DNA of 64,000 nucleotides from the NCBI GenBank assembly GCA_018673925.1, contig JABHBL010000037.1, positions 33,566-97,565 on the forward strand. The letters run 5' to 3'. Positions 20,021 to 29,170 of this stretch are shown here, one piece after another (position 1 is the first letter of the stretch; every line of letters starts with the position of its first letter). The DNA is from Fidelibacterota bacterium (GTDB lineage: Bacteria; Fidelibacterota; UBA8477; JABMPR01). A model generated the notes under the pieces. It did not search any database and had not been told where the DNA came from. It saw only the letters and a list, made by a program, of their open reading frames with translations. The position numbers and the translations under genes are program-made.

Positions 20021-22192
20021 ATGTTAGATCTAATGTTTAGATTCAATCGATCTCGTAACATCATGTTATTTATTAGCATATTTATGCTTATCATATCCTG
20101 CCAAGGAGATTCAATGCAAGGATCACATCCCCACACAAATAGACTCACAAAATCGTCAAGTCCCTACTTGCTACAACATGCTCATAACCCTGTTGATTGG
20201 TATCCGTGGGGTGAAGAAGCCTTTGAAAAAGCACGTCTTGAAGACAAACCAATCTTTTTGTCAATTGGTTATTCGACTTGTCACTGGTGCCATGTGATGG
20301 CTCATGAATCATTTGAGGATGAGGCTGTGGCCAAACTGATGAATGAGAATTATGTCTGTATTAAAGTCGACCGCGAGGAACGCCCTGATATCGATCAAAT
20401 CTATATGGCCGCTGCCACCACATTGATCGGGAGGGGTGGGTGGCCCCTTACCATCGTGATGAGCCCGGATAAGCGACCTTTCTTTGCTGGAACCTATTTC
20501 CCCAAAACATCCAAGCCCGGTAGGGTAGGGATGCTCGATCTATTACCCAGGATTACAGAAGCCTGGAAGACCCAGAGAGATGAAATTGAAGACACCGCAG
20601 ATCAAATCATAAATGCCCTCCAACAAAAACGACCTGAACAGGCAGGTGAATTACTGGATGGAGATGTCCTGGTCAAGGCCAGTTCTGATTTCAAACGAAA
20701 TTATGATGCTTCAATGGGTGGGTTTGGTGCTGCCCCTAAATTTCCATCACCCCACAATCTGGTATTTTTACTCAGAGAAGGCTATCGAACTGGTGATTCG
20801 ACTATTTCGAATATGGCACTTCATAGTCTCAAACAGATGAGGTTAGGAGGTATCTTTGATCATATCGGATTCGGTTTTCATCGATATAGTACCGATGCAA
20901 ATTGGCATGTCCCTCATTTCGAAAAAATGCTTTATGATCAAGTCAATCTCATGCTGGCTTATACTGAAGCCTGGGAACTAAGCCGAGATCCGCTATTTCT
21001 CCAAACCGTAGAAGAGATTTTTGTGTATCTCTCAGATAAACTGAAGTCCCACTCCGGAGCCTATTATTCAGCTGAAGATGCCGATAGTGAAGGTGAGGAA
21101 GGCAAGTTTTATGTATGGTCCTGGAAGGAACTCCAGAGCGTAATGAGCGAGGAGGAGCTGACTAGATATGCACCCATTTTTGGTCTCAGGAATGAAGGCA
21201 ATTTCGATGATGAAGCCACCCGATCACCATCAGGAATGAATATTTTTGATATAGATTCTGATTCAGAGTACAGTGATCTTGTAAATAACAGGGAGTGGGC
21301 TGAGCTCCGCGAAAAATTGTATCAGATTCGGGAGGAGAGAATTCACCCCGGTCTGGACAATAAAATTCTGGCTGACTGGAATGGATTAGCACTATCGGCA
21401 CTTTCCCGTGCTGCAACTGCGTCTGGTGAACAACGTTATCTCCAGGCGGCATCTGATCTGGCGAAATATCTTAGAGATGAAATTATTCAGGAGGATGCAC
21501 AACTATTACATATGCCTGCATCCGGCGAGGATAAAATTGAAGGATTTCTTGATGACTATAGCTTTATGATTCAGGGATTTAGAAACTTCTACGAAACCAC
21601 ATTTGAAGCAGAATATCTGAACCTTGCCGTTGAATTGCAGAAAACGCAGCTTGCTAAATTCTGGGATCAAGAAGGTGGTGGATTTTTCTTTACAGAAGCC
21701 GGTGATAGCGATTTGTTTATGCGCCAGAAGGAAATTTATGATGGAGCCATTCCCTCTGGAAATTCTGTGGCAGCTGAAAATTTGTACTATCTGGGACGTC
21801 TCTCAGAGAATCCAGAATGGGAGCTGCTATCCAGGAAGATCGGAGAGACCTTCTCTGAGCAGGTCAATCGTGCACCGCGTGGATTTTCGGCACTATTGCA
21901 GAGTGCACAGAATCATGTGAATGGTACACGGGAAATCGTTATTGCAGGAGACCTCAAGGATCTTGCTGCTGCTCGAGACGTTCTTCGGAAATTTTATGAT
22001 CCTTTTAAACTCACGTTATACCGGCCCAATCAGGACTTTGATCTCATTGAGGATATTTCAGGATTTTTGTCTTACCAAAAAGCTATTGATGGGGGATTGA
22101 CCGTTTATATTTGCGAGGACTATGCCTGTCAATATCCTGCCACTGATTTGCAATCACTGGAGAAAATCCTCCAGGAGACGATTCGAGATTAA
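20021..22192 (+). CDS. thioredoxin domain-containing protein, DUF255/YyaL (spermatogenesis-associated protein 20-like), lipoprotein
   Basis: [29 protein letters not shown]...[19 protein letters not shown]; lipobox LIISC. Confidence 0.93.
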   Translation: MLDLMFRFNRSRNIMLFISIFMLIISCQGDSMQGSHPHTNRLTKSSSPYLLQHAHNPVDWYPWGEEAFEKARLEDKPIFLSIGYSTCHWCHVMAHESFEDEAVAKLMNENYVCIKVDREERPDIDQIYMAAATTLIGRGGWPLTIVMSPDKRPFFAGTYFPKTSKPGRVGMLDLLPRITEAWKTQRDEIEDTADQIINALQQKRPEQAGELLDGDVLVKASSDFKRNYDASMGGFGAAPKFPSPHNLVFLLREGYRTGDSTISNMALHSLKQMRLGGIFDHIGFGFHRYSTDANWHVPHFEKMLYDQVNLMLAYTEAWELSRDPLFLQTVEEIFVYLSDKLKSHSGAYYSAEDADSEGEEGKFYVWSWKELQSVMSEEELTRYAPIFGLRNEGNFDDEATRSPSGMNIFDIDSDSEYSDLVNNREWAELREKLYQIREERIHPGLDNKILADWNGLALSALSRAATASGEQRYLQAASDLAKYLRDEIIQEDAQLLHMPASGEDKIEGFLDDYSFMIQGFRNFYETTFEAEYLNLAVELQKTQLAKFWDQEGGGFFFTEAGDSDLFMRQKEIYDGAIPSGNSVAAENLYYLGRLSENPEWELLSRKIGETFSEQVNRAPRGFSALLQSAQNHVNGTREIVIAGDLKDLAAARDVLRKFYDPFKLTLYRPNQDFDLIEDISGFLSYQKAIDGGLTVYICEDYACQYPATDLQSLEKILQETIRD

Positions 22193-22195
22193 GCG

Positions 22196-22786
22196 ATGAA
22201 TGCTTCGAAGGCTTCCCCATGTAATTCCTGCACAGCGATAATTCTCGCTGGGGGTAGCGCCAAGCGCATGGGAAAAGATAAACGCTTTCTCAAAGTGGGT
22301 AATGAACAGCTACTTGACCGACAGGTTAGAATCTTAAAGAATTTTTTTGAAGATGTTATCATCTCAGCCAATGATCCTGAAAAACTAGCCTATCTCAATA
22401 TACCTGTTGTAAAAGATGAGAACCAGGGGCGTGGTCCGTTGGAAGGGCTTACTTCTGTCCTGAAAGCATCACGAACCGAATATAATTTTGTTGTGGCAGT
22501 AGATATTCCCACCATTGACATGAGTCTGGTTGAGAAAATGCGATCCCATCTGGATCATGTCTCAGCTGTGATACCAACATGTATTGATGGGCGACAGGAA
22601 CCATTGTTTGCTTTTTATAGTAAAAACTGCATCCCCATCTTCAGGTCAGCGATGGATGAGGGAGAATATGCCATTCATCGAGCCCTAAAGCGATGTCCTG
22701 TTTATTTCTTCCCCATGAAAGACGAGACGCCTCTTAAGAATCTAAATCGTGAAGAGGACTACGAATCTTATCTCAGGGGACAATAA
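22196..22786 (+). CDS. mobA: molybdenum cofactor guanylyltransferase-like nucleotidyltransferase
   Basis: AIILAGGSAKRMGKDKRFLKV, VVAVDIPTI; MobA family. Confidence 0.85.
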   Translation: MNASKASPCNSCTAIILAGGSAKRMGKDKRFLKVGNEQLLDRQVRILKNFFEDVIISANDPEKLAYLNIPVVKDENQGRGPLEGLTSVLKASRTEYNFVVAVDIPTIDMSLVEKMRSHLDHVSAVIPTCIDGRQEPLFAFYSKNCIPIFRSAMDEGEYAIHRALKRCPVYFFPMKDETPLKNLNREEDYESYLRGQ

Positions 22787-23252
22787 CCAGCCCCTTTTGA
22801 ATTGCTTTATCAAGATCTGTCCATAGTTCAAGTTCCCGTTTTTCAAGAAGTAAATGTAAATCCAATCCTGATAGACGTCCCCAGATTAATTGACCCTTGG
22901 GACTGATGTGCCTCTCACCTTGAATACACTTGACGAAGATTCGGATTGCCCTGGCCTGCAAAGTCTCTCCTTCGCTGGATTTATCGAGAGCCATTTTTAT
23001 TTCAGCCCTTGCGAGTAGAAGTTCCACATACGCTTCCACCAATTTTGAATCACCGAGCAGGGTTAGGGCAGTTGTTTCATCCACCATTTCAACGAGATCG
23101 GCATGCTCAGGCATTATTGTCTGAAGTGCATTGGTAAGACTCCGATCTGCTTCTGAAGTTTGTCCCAATGTTTTTAGGTGCAAGGCAGCAGTAATCACTT
23201 CTCCCATCATCTGAATCATTCGTAGGATATAGTCTTCTTGAATGGTGGACAC
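22773..23252 (-). CDS. DUF6483-like helical protein
   Basis: QEDYILRMIQMMGEVITAALHLKTLGQTSEADRSL; tail-to-tail overlap with mobA. Confidence 0.6.
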   Translation of the reverse strand: MSTIQEDYILRMIQMMGEVITAALHLKTLGQTSEADRSLTNALQTIMPEHADLVEMVDETTALTLLGDSKLVEAYVELLLARAEIKMALDKSSEGETLQARAIRIFVKCIQGERHISPKGQLIWGRLSGLDLHLLLEKRELELWTDLDKAIQKGLVIVP

Positions 23253-23426
23253 ATTTCACCTTGATTGAAGTTTTAAAATTTCTTAGAATGTAGACAAACA
23301 ATAGTCAGTTGGGTAGACCAAGTTCAATTCGGGAGGTGTAAACCAAGACCTTCAGCATTGGAATTGTCTGACAATTAAAATTAATTAAACTGTTCCCCGA
23401 GCACTAGCAGGAAGGTAGTTTCTTAC

Positions 23427-24404
23427 ATGAAAGCCAAAATCACCCGGATAAAAAACTTTCGCAAAAATTCTCTGATTCAAGGGTTTTTTCTAGTCAGAGA
23501 AAAACATCTCAGAAGCACCCGCACAAATCATCCTTATTTGCAGCTCGATTTGCAGGATAGCACCGGTACAATCGAGGCAAAGGTATGGGAAAATGTACCT
23601 GCGTTTGAAAAATCTTTTGATGTTGGAGATGCAGTGGTGGTAAAAGGCCGGGTGAGTCTTTATAGAGAACAGTTACAGCTTGAGGTCGAAGATATTGGCA
23701 AAGCTTCCCCTGAGAAGCATGCTGAGTATGGGTTTGATCTTTCTAAGCTGATCCCCAGTACCAAACATAATGTGAACCAGATGTGGCGTGCATTGGCCAA
23801 AATTATTAAAGACATGCAGAATAAGCATCTCAAGTCTCTAATTAGTAGCATATACAAAGAAAATGCGGACGTCATTAAGCAGCATCCAGCCTCGATGAAG
23901 TTACATCATGCCTGGCTAGGGGGGTTTCTGGAGCACGTTTTATCCATGGCTAAGCTGGGTGTCCACCTGGGCAAACACTATGATGTCGATGGAGATCTAC
24001 TCCTGACAGGAATACTTTTGCATGATATTGGCAAAATCGTTGAGCTAAATCCGGCTCAGCAACCAGGCTACACCGATGAAGGTCAGCTTTTAGGACATAT
24101 TGTTCTGGGCCGTGACATTGCCAGGGATGCCATATCACAGATTGATGATTTCCCAAAAGAGCTTCAACTCAAGGTTGAGCACATGATTCTCTCTCATCAG
24201 GGCAAATATGAATGGCAGTCTCCCAAGCGTCCAAAATTCAAGGAAGCACTGCTGCTACACCATATTGATGAATTGGATGCCCGTATGAATATGATGGAGG
24301 AGGTTCTGGAAAAAGATGGTGAACCAGGTGCCTGGACCAATCGATTTAATTATTTTCGCATCCCGCTTCTAAAGGGTGACCTAGAAGATGATGAGGATGT
24401 CTAA
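23427..24404 (+). CDS. 3'-5' exoribonuclease YhaM family (OB-fold plus HD domain)
   Basis: OB-fold SLIQGFFLVREKHLRSTRTNHPYLQLDLQDSTGTIEAKVW; HD HHAWLGGFLEHVLSMAKL...LLHDIGKI. Confidence 0.92.
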   Translation: MKAKITRIKNFRKNSLIQGFFLVREKHLRSTRTNHPYLQLDLQDSTGTIEAKVWENVPAFEKSFDVGDAVVVKGRVSLYREQLQLEVEDIGKASPEKHAEYGFDLSKLIPSTKHNVNQMWRALAKIIKDMQNKHLKSLISSIYKENADVIKQHPASMKLHHAWLGGFLEHVLSMAKLGVHLGKHYDVDGDLLLTGILLHDIGKIVELNPAQQPGYTDEGQLLGHIVLGRDIARDAISQIDDFPKELQLKVEHMILSHQGKYEWQSPKRPKFKEALLLHHIDELDARMNMMEEVLEKDGEPGAWTNRFNYFRIPLLKGDLEDDEDV

Positions 24405-24411
24405 ATAATTA

Positions 24412-24993
24412 ATGGAAATGTCATTGCTTGAATATCGTCGAATTGCCCTCATGTCTCTCTGGACTGGTCTCATTGTAACGGTTGGAATGGTTTTCGCGCT
24501 CATTCCCAACATCGAATTATTAATTCTATCAGCCTTTCTTGGTGGGGTGGCACTGGGTCCCAGACGTGGATTTATTGTTGCCGTAGTTGGCGAAGCTATC
24601 TTTTCGGCTTTAAATCCAATTGGCTCCGGATTAGGTTTCCCCATTCTATATATTTTTCAAATCCTTAGCGTGGGTATTAGTGGGCTGACTGGGGGGATAT
24701 TGTCCAGTTATTTAGCACGTCACCACAACTATTTGAAAACTACTATTATTCTTAGTATGGTTGGTTTTCTGTTGACCCTGATTTATGATGCTCTTACAGC
24801 GTTGAGTTTTCCAATCAGCTCAGGGATGACGGAGGGAACTATCTGGGCAACACTCACTACTGGATTGATATTTTTTGTCCTGCACCTCGTTTCAAACACG
24901 GTTTTATTTGGTCTTTTTGGTCCGGGCCTGGTACAGTTGGTTCATCGACAGCTTGAGATGCATGGGTTGATGAGGGGGCAACATGCGAGTTAG
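24412..24993 (+). CDS. ECF transporter S component-like membrane protein
   Basis: Multi-TM; LGGVALGPRRGFIVAVVGEAIFSALNPIGSGLGFPILYIFQILSVGISGLTGGIL is S-component-like. Confidence 0.75.
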   Translation: MEMSLLEYRRIALMSLWTGLIVTVGMVFALIPNIELLILSAFLGGVALGPRRGFIVAVVGEAIFSALNPIGSGLGFPILYIFQILSVGISGLTGGILSSYLARHHNYLKTTIILSMVGFLLTLIYDALTALSFPISSGMTEGTIWATLTTGLIFFVLHLVSNTVLFGLFGPGLVQLVHRQLEMHGLMRGQHAS

Positions 24994-26581
24994 AATGTTG
25001 CTCATACATCTGGTGGTCCTCTGCTCCCCACTGATCTCATTTGCACAATTGGATCAATTCGCCAGTGTTGGCAATAACTATCCTGATTTCGGTGCCATCA
25101 GCGGAACCTGGGGACATCTACAATTCTATCGTCCTTTTGGTGTAAGGGGCATCGTGGTGGATGATTGGCGGGATTTGACTGTCATCTCTCCACTCAGTGG
25201 AGAACCCTTCAATACTGATCGCCAGGGGTGGATACCTCACGACCCAGGAGCCAGTCTGTGGAGGCAAATGCATCCCTCACTTACAGCTCCAGCTGATACC
25301 TTAGCTCCTTCAACCCTGGTTAATTACAGACAAGGGGATGGTGTTTTTAAAGATTTTACGCTCTGGTATCACAATAGTCTGGACACTGAGACTCGATATG
25401 GTTGGACCTCAAAACTGAGATCACACCCCCGTGTATTGGATGCGACTGTGTACGATGAACAAAGGCATCGGTTTCAAGTCAATACCTCTAAACTTGGCAA
25501 TTATTTCCAGATCGAAGCTGGGTATGATCATAAAGTGAATCCGCTGTATATGTTAGCTCAGGATAGCCTGTTCGCGTGGTATTATGATGATGATCCCCAA
25601 ATACACACTAATCGGTGGGATGGAAGTTTTGAATGGAATAACCTGGACTCCAATTCACGGGGATCCGAGCTTTTTGCCTGGGTTCAGGGAGGTCTCTGGG
25701 AATGGTCTGGAGGAGAGCGAAGATCGCTATCCCAAATGGCATATCTGAGTCATCGATTCGATTTGCTTGGTCTGAAATCGGTTGCGATGAAAATGGGTTA
25801 TGTTTCCAAGGAATATGGTGGCAATAAACGTGCATACCAATTTTCAGAGTTGAGTTTGCCTGAGTGGAGAGGGAACCACCATTCGCTAAAAGTAGGGTTT
25901 AGGACTGTTGGTCACTCTCATTTTGTGCCCATTGTCAATGCTCATTTTGGAGCGGGACCCCTATCCATCCAATTCGATACGCATCAGCATATTAAGGAAA
26001 GCATCTGGGATGCAAATTTCTCAAATTCTCTCATTGAAAAGTGGTCAGCTGGTCTCAATTTTAATCATGTGAATCTATTAGTGAACACCTGGAGGGGCAG
26101 TGTTGATGAAACACTCATAGTAGGTCATGCAGGTGAGGGTAGAATTCGCCTTCCCTGGCAAATGACTGCCATGTTTGGGGGGGGCATCATGGATATGACC
26201 CACGATTGGATTTTCTCAAAACAGTATATCAATTGGGAAGTGAATCAGGAGGTTAGCCTGTTTAAGGAGGCCCTCCATGGCAAATTAAAAGTCTGGGGGA
26301 AACATTGGTTTAATACACAACCTGGATTGCTGGATTCAGAGAATTTTCAAACTGAATATTCAGGTTTTGAGGGGGAGGAAGTCCTTCATCTCCTGAATTA
26401 TACTATTTCAGGCCAGGTGAGTACCGTCATTGTAAGTTTCACTGACCAAAATATGCTCCAGGACGAACTGTGGTCGCAATATGGCTCCACTACCTGGAAC
26501 CCTCATTATTCAATTATGGCCAATCAGACACCTAATTCTCGGTTTCGTTATCTGTCAATTGTCTGGACTTTTGATAACTAA
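24983..26581 (+). CDS. predicted outer-membrane beta-barrel protein of unknown family
   Basis: Signal peptide (LLIHLVVLCSPLISFA), alternating amphipathic aromatic-rich sequence, C-terminal ...YLSIVWTFDN. Confidence 0.55.
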   Translation: MRVRMLLIHLVVLCSPLISFAQLDQFASVGNNYPDFGAISGTWGHLQFYRPFGVRGIVVDDWRDLTVISPLSGEPFNTDRQGWIPHDPGASLWRQMHPSLTAPADTLAPSTLVNYRQGDGVFKDFTLWYHNSLDTETRYGWTSKLRSHPRVLDATVYDEQRHRFQVNTSKLGNYFQIEAGYDHKVNPLYMLAQDSLFAWYYDDDPQIHTNRWDGSFEWNNLDSNSRGSELFAWVQGGLWEWSGGERRSLSQMAYLSHRFDLLGLKSVAMKMGYVSKEYGGNKRAYQFSELSLPEWRGNHHSLKVGFRTVGHSHFVPIVNAHFGAGPLSIQFDTHQHIKESIWDANFSNSLIEKWSAGLNFNHVNLLVNTWRGSVDETLIVGHAGEGRIRLPWQMTAMFGGGIMDMTHDWIFSKQYINWEVNQEVSLFKEALHGKLKVWGKHWFNTQPGLLDSENFQTEYSGFEGEEVLHLLNYTISGQVSTVIVSFTDQNMLQDELWSQYGSTTWNPHYSIMANQTPNSRFRYLSIVWTFDN

Positions 26582-26634
26582 CTTTTTCTGCTTTCTTAAC
26601 CTTTTGATACTCACAAGCATCTAAACCCCCAGCG

Positions 26635-27189
26635 ATGAATAAGAATCCTGATACTGTGCTATTTGAAAAGGTTCAAAGCCGTGATTCCAGGGCTTTTGAT
26701 CAACTCATGCGTGAATATTCACCGGAGTTATATAACTTCATATTGCGTATCGTGTCCAATACGGAGGATGCCCAGGACATCTTGCAGGACACTTTTGTAA
26801 GGGTTTGGGAAAAGAGCTATCAATTCAAAGGAAATTCAAGTGTTAAAACCTGGATTTTCAGAATTGCCATCAATCTTTCATACACGCATCTGAAGAAGAG
26901 AAAACGGTGGGGTTTATCCATCCTGGATGAGGTGAAGGCGCTCATATCCGGATCTGATCCAGCTCGTGATACAGAATACAAGTTTAATGCTGATCTCCTG
27001 GAAAAAAGTCTGGCATATTTAACTCCCAGACAACACGCCGTAGTCATAGCACGATTATATCAGGATTTGCCCTTTGCTCAGATATCAGAAGCGCTGGGTT
27101 GTTCTGAGAACGCGGCGAAAGTGCATTTTCATGAAGGTAAAAAGAGAATTGAATCATATATAAAAAAGCAGGTGGGCCAAGATGGATAA
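26635..27189 (+). CDS. ECF-type RNA polymerase sigma factor
   Basis: Sigma2 DAQDILQDTFVRVWEKSYQFKGNSSVKTWIFRIAINLSYTHLKKRKR; sigma4 LPFAQISEALGCSENAAKVHFHEGKKRI. Confidence 0.95.
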   Translation: MNKNPDTVLFEKVQSRDSRAFDQLMREYSPELYNFILRIVSNTEDAQDILQDTFVRVWEKSYQFKGNSSVKTWIFRIAINLSYTHLKKRKRWGLSILDEVKALISGSDPARDTEYKFNADLLEKSLAYLTPRQHAVVIARLYQDLPFAQISEALGCSENAAKVHFHEGKKRIESYIKKQVGQDG

Positions 27190-27601
27190 AACAGAGAAAT
27201 TCATCAGAGACGAACTTTCAAGTGATGAAGAAGGAATCCAGTTTGAAATTGATGATATCATTGCTGGAACTCATTCCCGCATCAAAAAGAGAGCCGCTCA
27301 GCGTAAAACATTATATTCGAGTCCCATTGCTATCCTGTTGGTTGTGGTGGGGATAATGCTATTTCCCAGGACTGATGAGAGTTCAGTCCTAACCGGCGGT
27401 GAATTGTTTATAGCGGGATGGGAGTATTCCTGGATCGAAACCCAGGATTTTGATATTGAAGATACTGAAGCAGGTGTTTTTTATGATCAGACCGTTGATT
27501 ATTTAATTGATGATAATTATTTCACATATTCAGATGATACTGAATCATTACTGGATGAAAGTGATCTTGAGGCCCTCATGGGCTTTTTAATGGAGGCATA
27601 A
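27182..27601 (+). CDS. putative anti-sigma-like single-TM protein
   Basis: Overlaps sigma gene by 8 nt; cytoplasmic N-terminus, one TM (SPIAILLVVVGIMLF), acidic extracytoplasmic tail. Confidence 0.55.
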   Translation: MDKTEKFIRDELSSDEEGIQFEIDDIIAGTHSRIKKRAAQRKTLYSSPIAILLVVVGIMLFPRTDESSVLTGGELFIAGWEYSWIETQDFDIEDTEAGVFYDQTVDYLIDDNYFTYSDDTESLLDESDLEALMGFLMEA

Positions 27602-27602
27602 C

Positions 27603-28094
27603 ATGCGAACAAAACTATTACTTCTAACACTTATCCTCATTGGGACCTCATTGGGGCAACCACCGCAAATGGATGGCCGGATGAATAAGCAAAACATGGA
27701 TGCAATTCGAATCTGGAAGTTAACTGAGGTCTTAGAATTAAGTGAAGAACAGGTTGTCACTTTTCTTCCCCTGGTTCAAATCCATGAACGTAAACTCAAG
27801 GAAATCCAGAGTGAAATCAAGGTGCTTGCCAAAGAGGCATATGCTCTCAGAAAAAAAGGCGATGTGACTCAGAAACAAGTTGATGTATACATAAGGAAAT
27901 ATGCTGAAAAACAGAGCGAAGTACATAAAATTAAAAATGATTTTGTGCAATCCCTGTCAGACCATTTAACTCCTGAGCAACAACTCATTTATCTTGGTTT
28001 TGAAACCCGATTTAGGAGTGACTTGCGGGAGTATATGAAAAATGAACGCCGAGGTATGAAAAATCCTGGCAAGCGCGCAGAAAAACGTCAATAA
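27603..28094 (+). CDS. Spy/CpxP-like periplasmic helical protein
   Basis: Signal peptide, LTEVLELSEEQVVTFLPLVQIHERKLKEIQSEIKV...DHLTPEQQLIYLGFETRFRSDL. Confidence 0.7.
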   Translation: MRTKLLLLTLILIGTSLGQPPQMDGRMNKQNMDAIRIWKLTEVLELSEEQVVTFLPLVQIHERKLKEIQSEIKVLAKEAYALRKKGDVTQKQVDVYIRKYAEKQSEVHKIKNDFVQSLSDHLTPEQQLIYLGFETRFRSDLREYMKNERRGMKNPGKRAEKRQ

Positions 28095-28115
28095 TAGTCA
28101 TTTGGAGGTTTAGCT

Positions 28116-29099
28116 ATGAAAAAGTATTCAATTATCCCCATAAGTTTTCTCATACTGGGAATCATTTTTTCGTGCGGAGTATCTGAAAGCAATAATGGGA
28201 TTATCGATATTGAATCTGCAATTCTCAAAGTGATTGCTGCAGATGATAGCACATACGGCATTGAGGGTTTGGCTGATATTGAAGATGAGGATTACTCATT
28301 AGGAAAAGCTCCCGATTCAGATCAATCCGATGGTTCGTTCAGTATAACCATGAGAGATTCCAACTATGTGTGGAGATTTGCGCGCAGAGGAATGGCAGTA
28401 GAACGAGTGGTTACGGTTGAAGTCGAAGACGATAGCTCGGCTCAGGCATTAATTTCCCACCACATTACAGGCACCTTTTATGTGAAACAGTTTGCACGGG
28501 TATGGACCAGCTTAGATACCTGGGAGAGAGGCGATTCCATTCGATTTAGTGAGAAGCCTATTGACATGGGGGCCACTCGTCGAGTCGCATTCAGAAAACG
28601 TTTGGATGATGCAGGTGAAACGCATTGGAAGCCAGTAGCCATGACCTTGCTCAGTGGCCATTCAGGAGAATCACTGGATATTGAAGCTTTGGAATGGGTA
28701 GCAGAAGATTCTACTTTGGTTTTGACCGATTTTGGCAACGTGTTCTATAGCCGTAGAAATCCACTTCTTCTTTCTCAAATGGGTGTCAATCACATGAATG
28801 TTGTGGTGAGTAATGATGCTGATGGTGAAATGGAAAAGGTGATTGGTCGTTTGGGATATAATCCTCGTGTTGGAAATCCTGATTCAAGGTCACGCTTTCA
28901 TTTTTTCTTTGTAGAGACCCTTGATACTGGGGACAAAGTCTATAGTAGGCGTATTATCCCCAACAGACTCCATCGTAGACATTTTAAAGGGTTTGTGGAG
29001 GTGATTGATTACCGGACCCTATTTGATCATAATTATGAAAACTACTCCTCAGCGACAGTGGGGTTCATTTATACGACTAGAGAACATATAAGACCATAA
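28116..29099 (+). CDS. secreted lipoprotein of unknown function
   Basis: Lipobox LILGIIFSCG; co-directional with sigma operon. Confidence 0.65.
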   Translation: MKKYSIIPISFLILGIIFSCGVSESNNGIIDIESAILKVIAADDSTYGIEGLADIEDEDYSLGKAPDSDQSDGSFSITMRDSNYVWRFARRGMAVERVVTVEVEDDSSAQALISHHITGTFYVKQFARVWTSLDTWERGDSIRFSEKPIDMGATRRVAFRKRLDDAGETHWKPVAMTLLSGHSGESLDIEALEWVAEDSTLVLTDFGNVFYSRRNPLLLSQMGVNHMNVVVSNDADGEMEKVIGRLGYNPRVGNPDSRSRFHFFFVETLDTGDKVYSRRIIPNRLHRRHFKGFVEVIDYRTLFDHNYENYSSATVGFIYTTREHIRP

Positions 29100-29118
29100 T
29101 CTTGAATATATCAGATAT

Positions 29119-29150
29119 AAAAAAAGGCCGGTGAATAACCGGCCTTTTTT
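29119..29150. terminator. bidirectional intrinsic terminator between convergent genes
   Basis: AAAAAAAGGCCGGT-GAATA-ACCGGCCTTTTTT. Confidence 0.85.
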
Positions 29151-29170
29151 GTTGGAAGAAAATGAACAGA

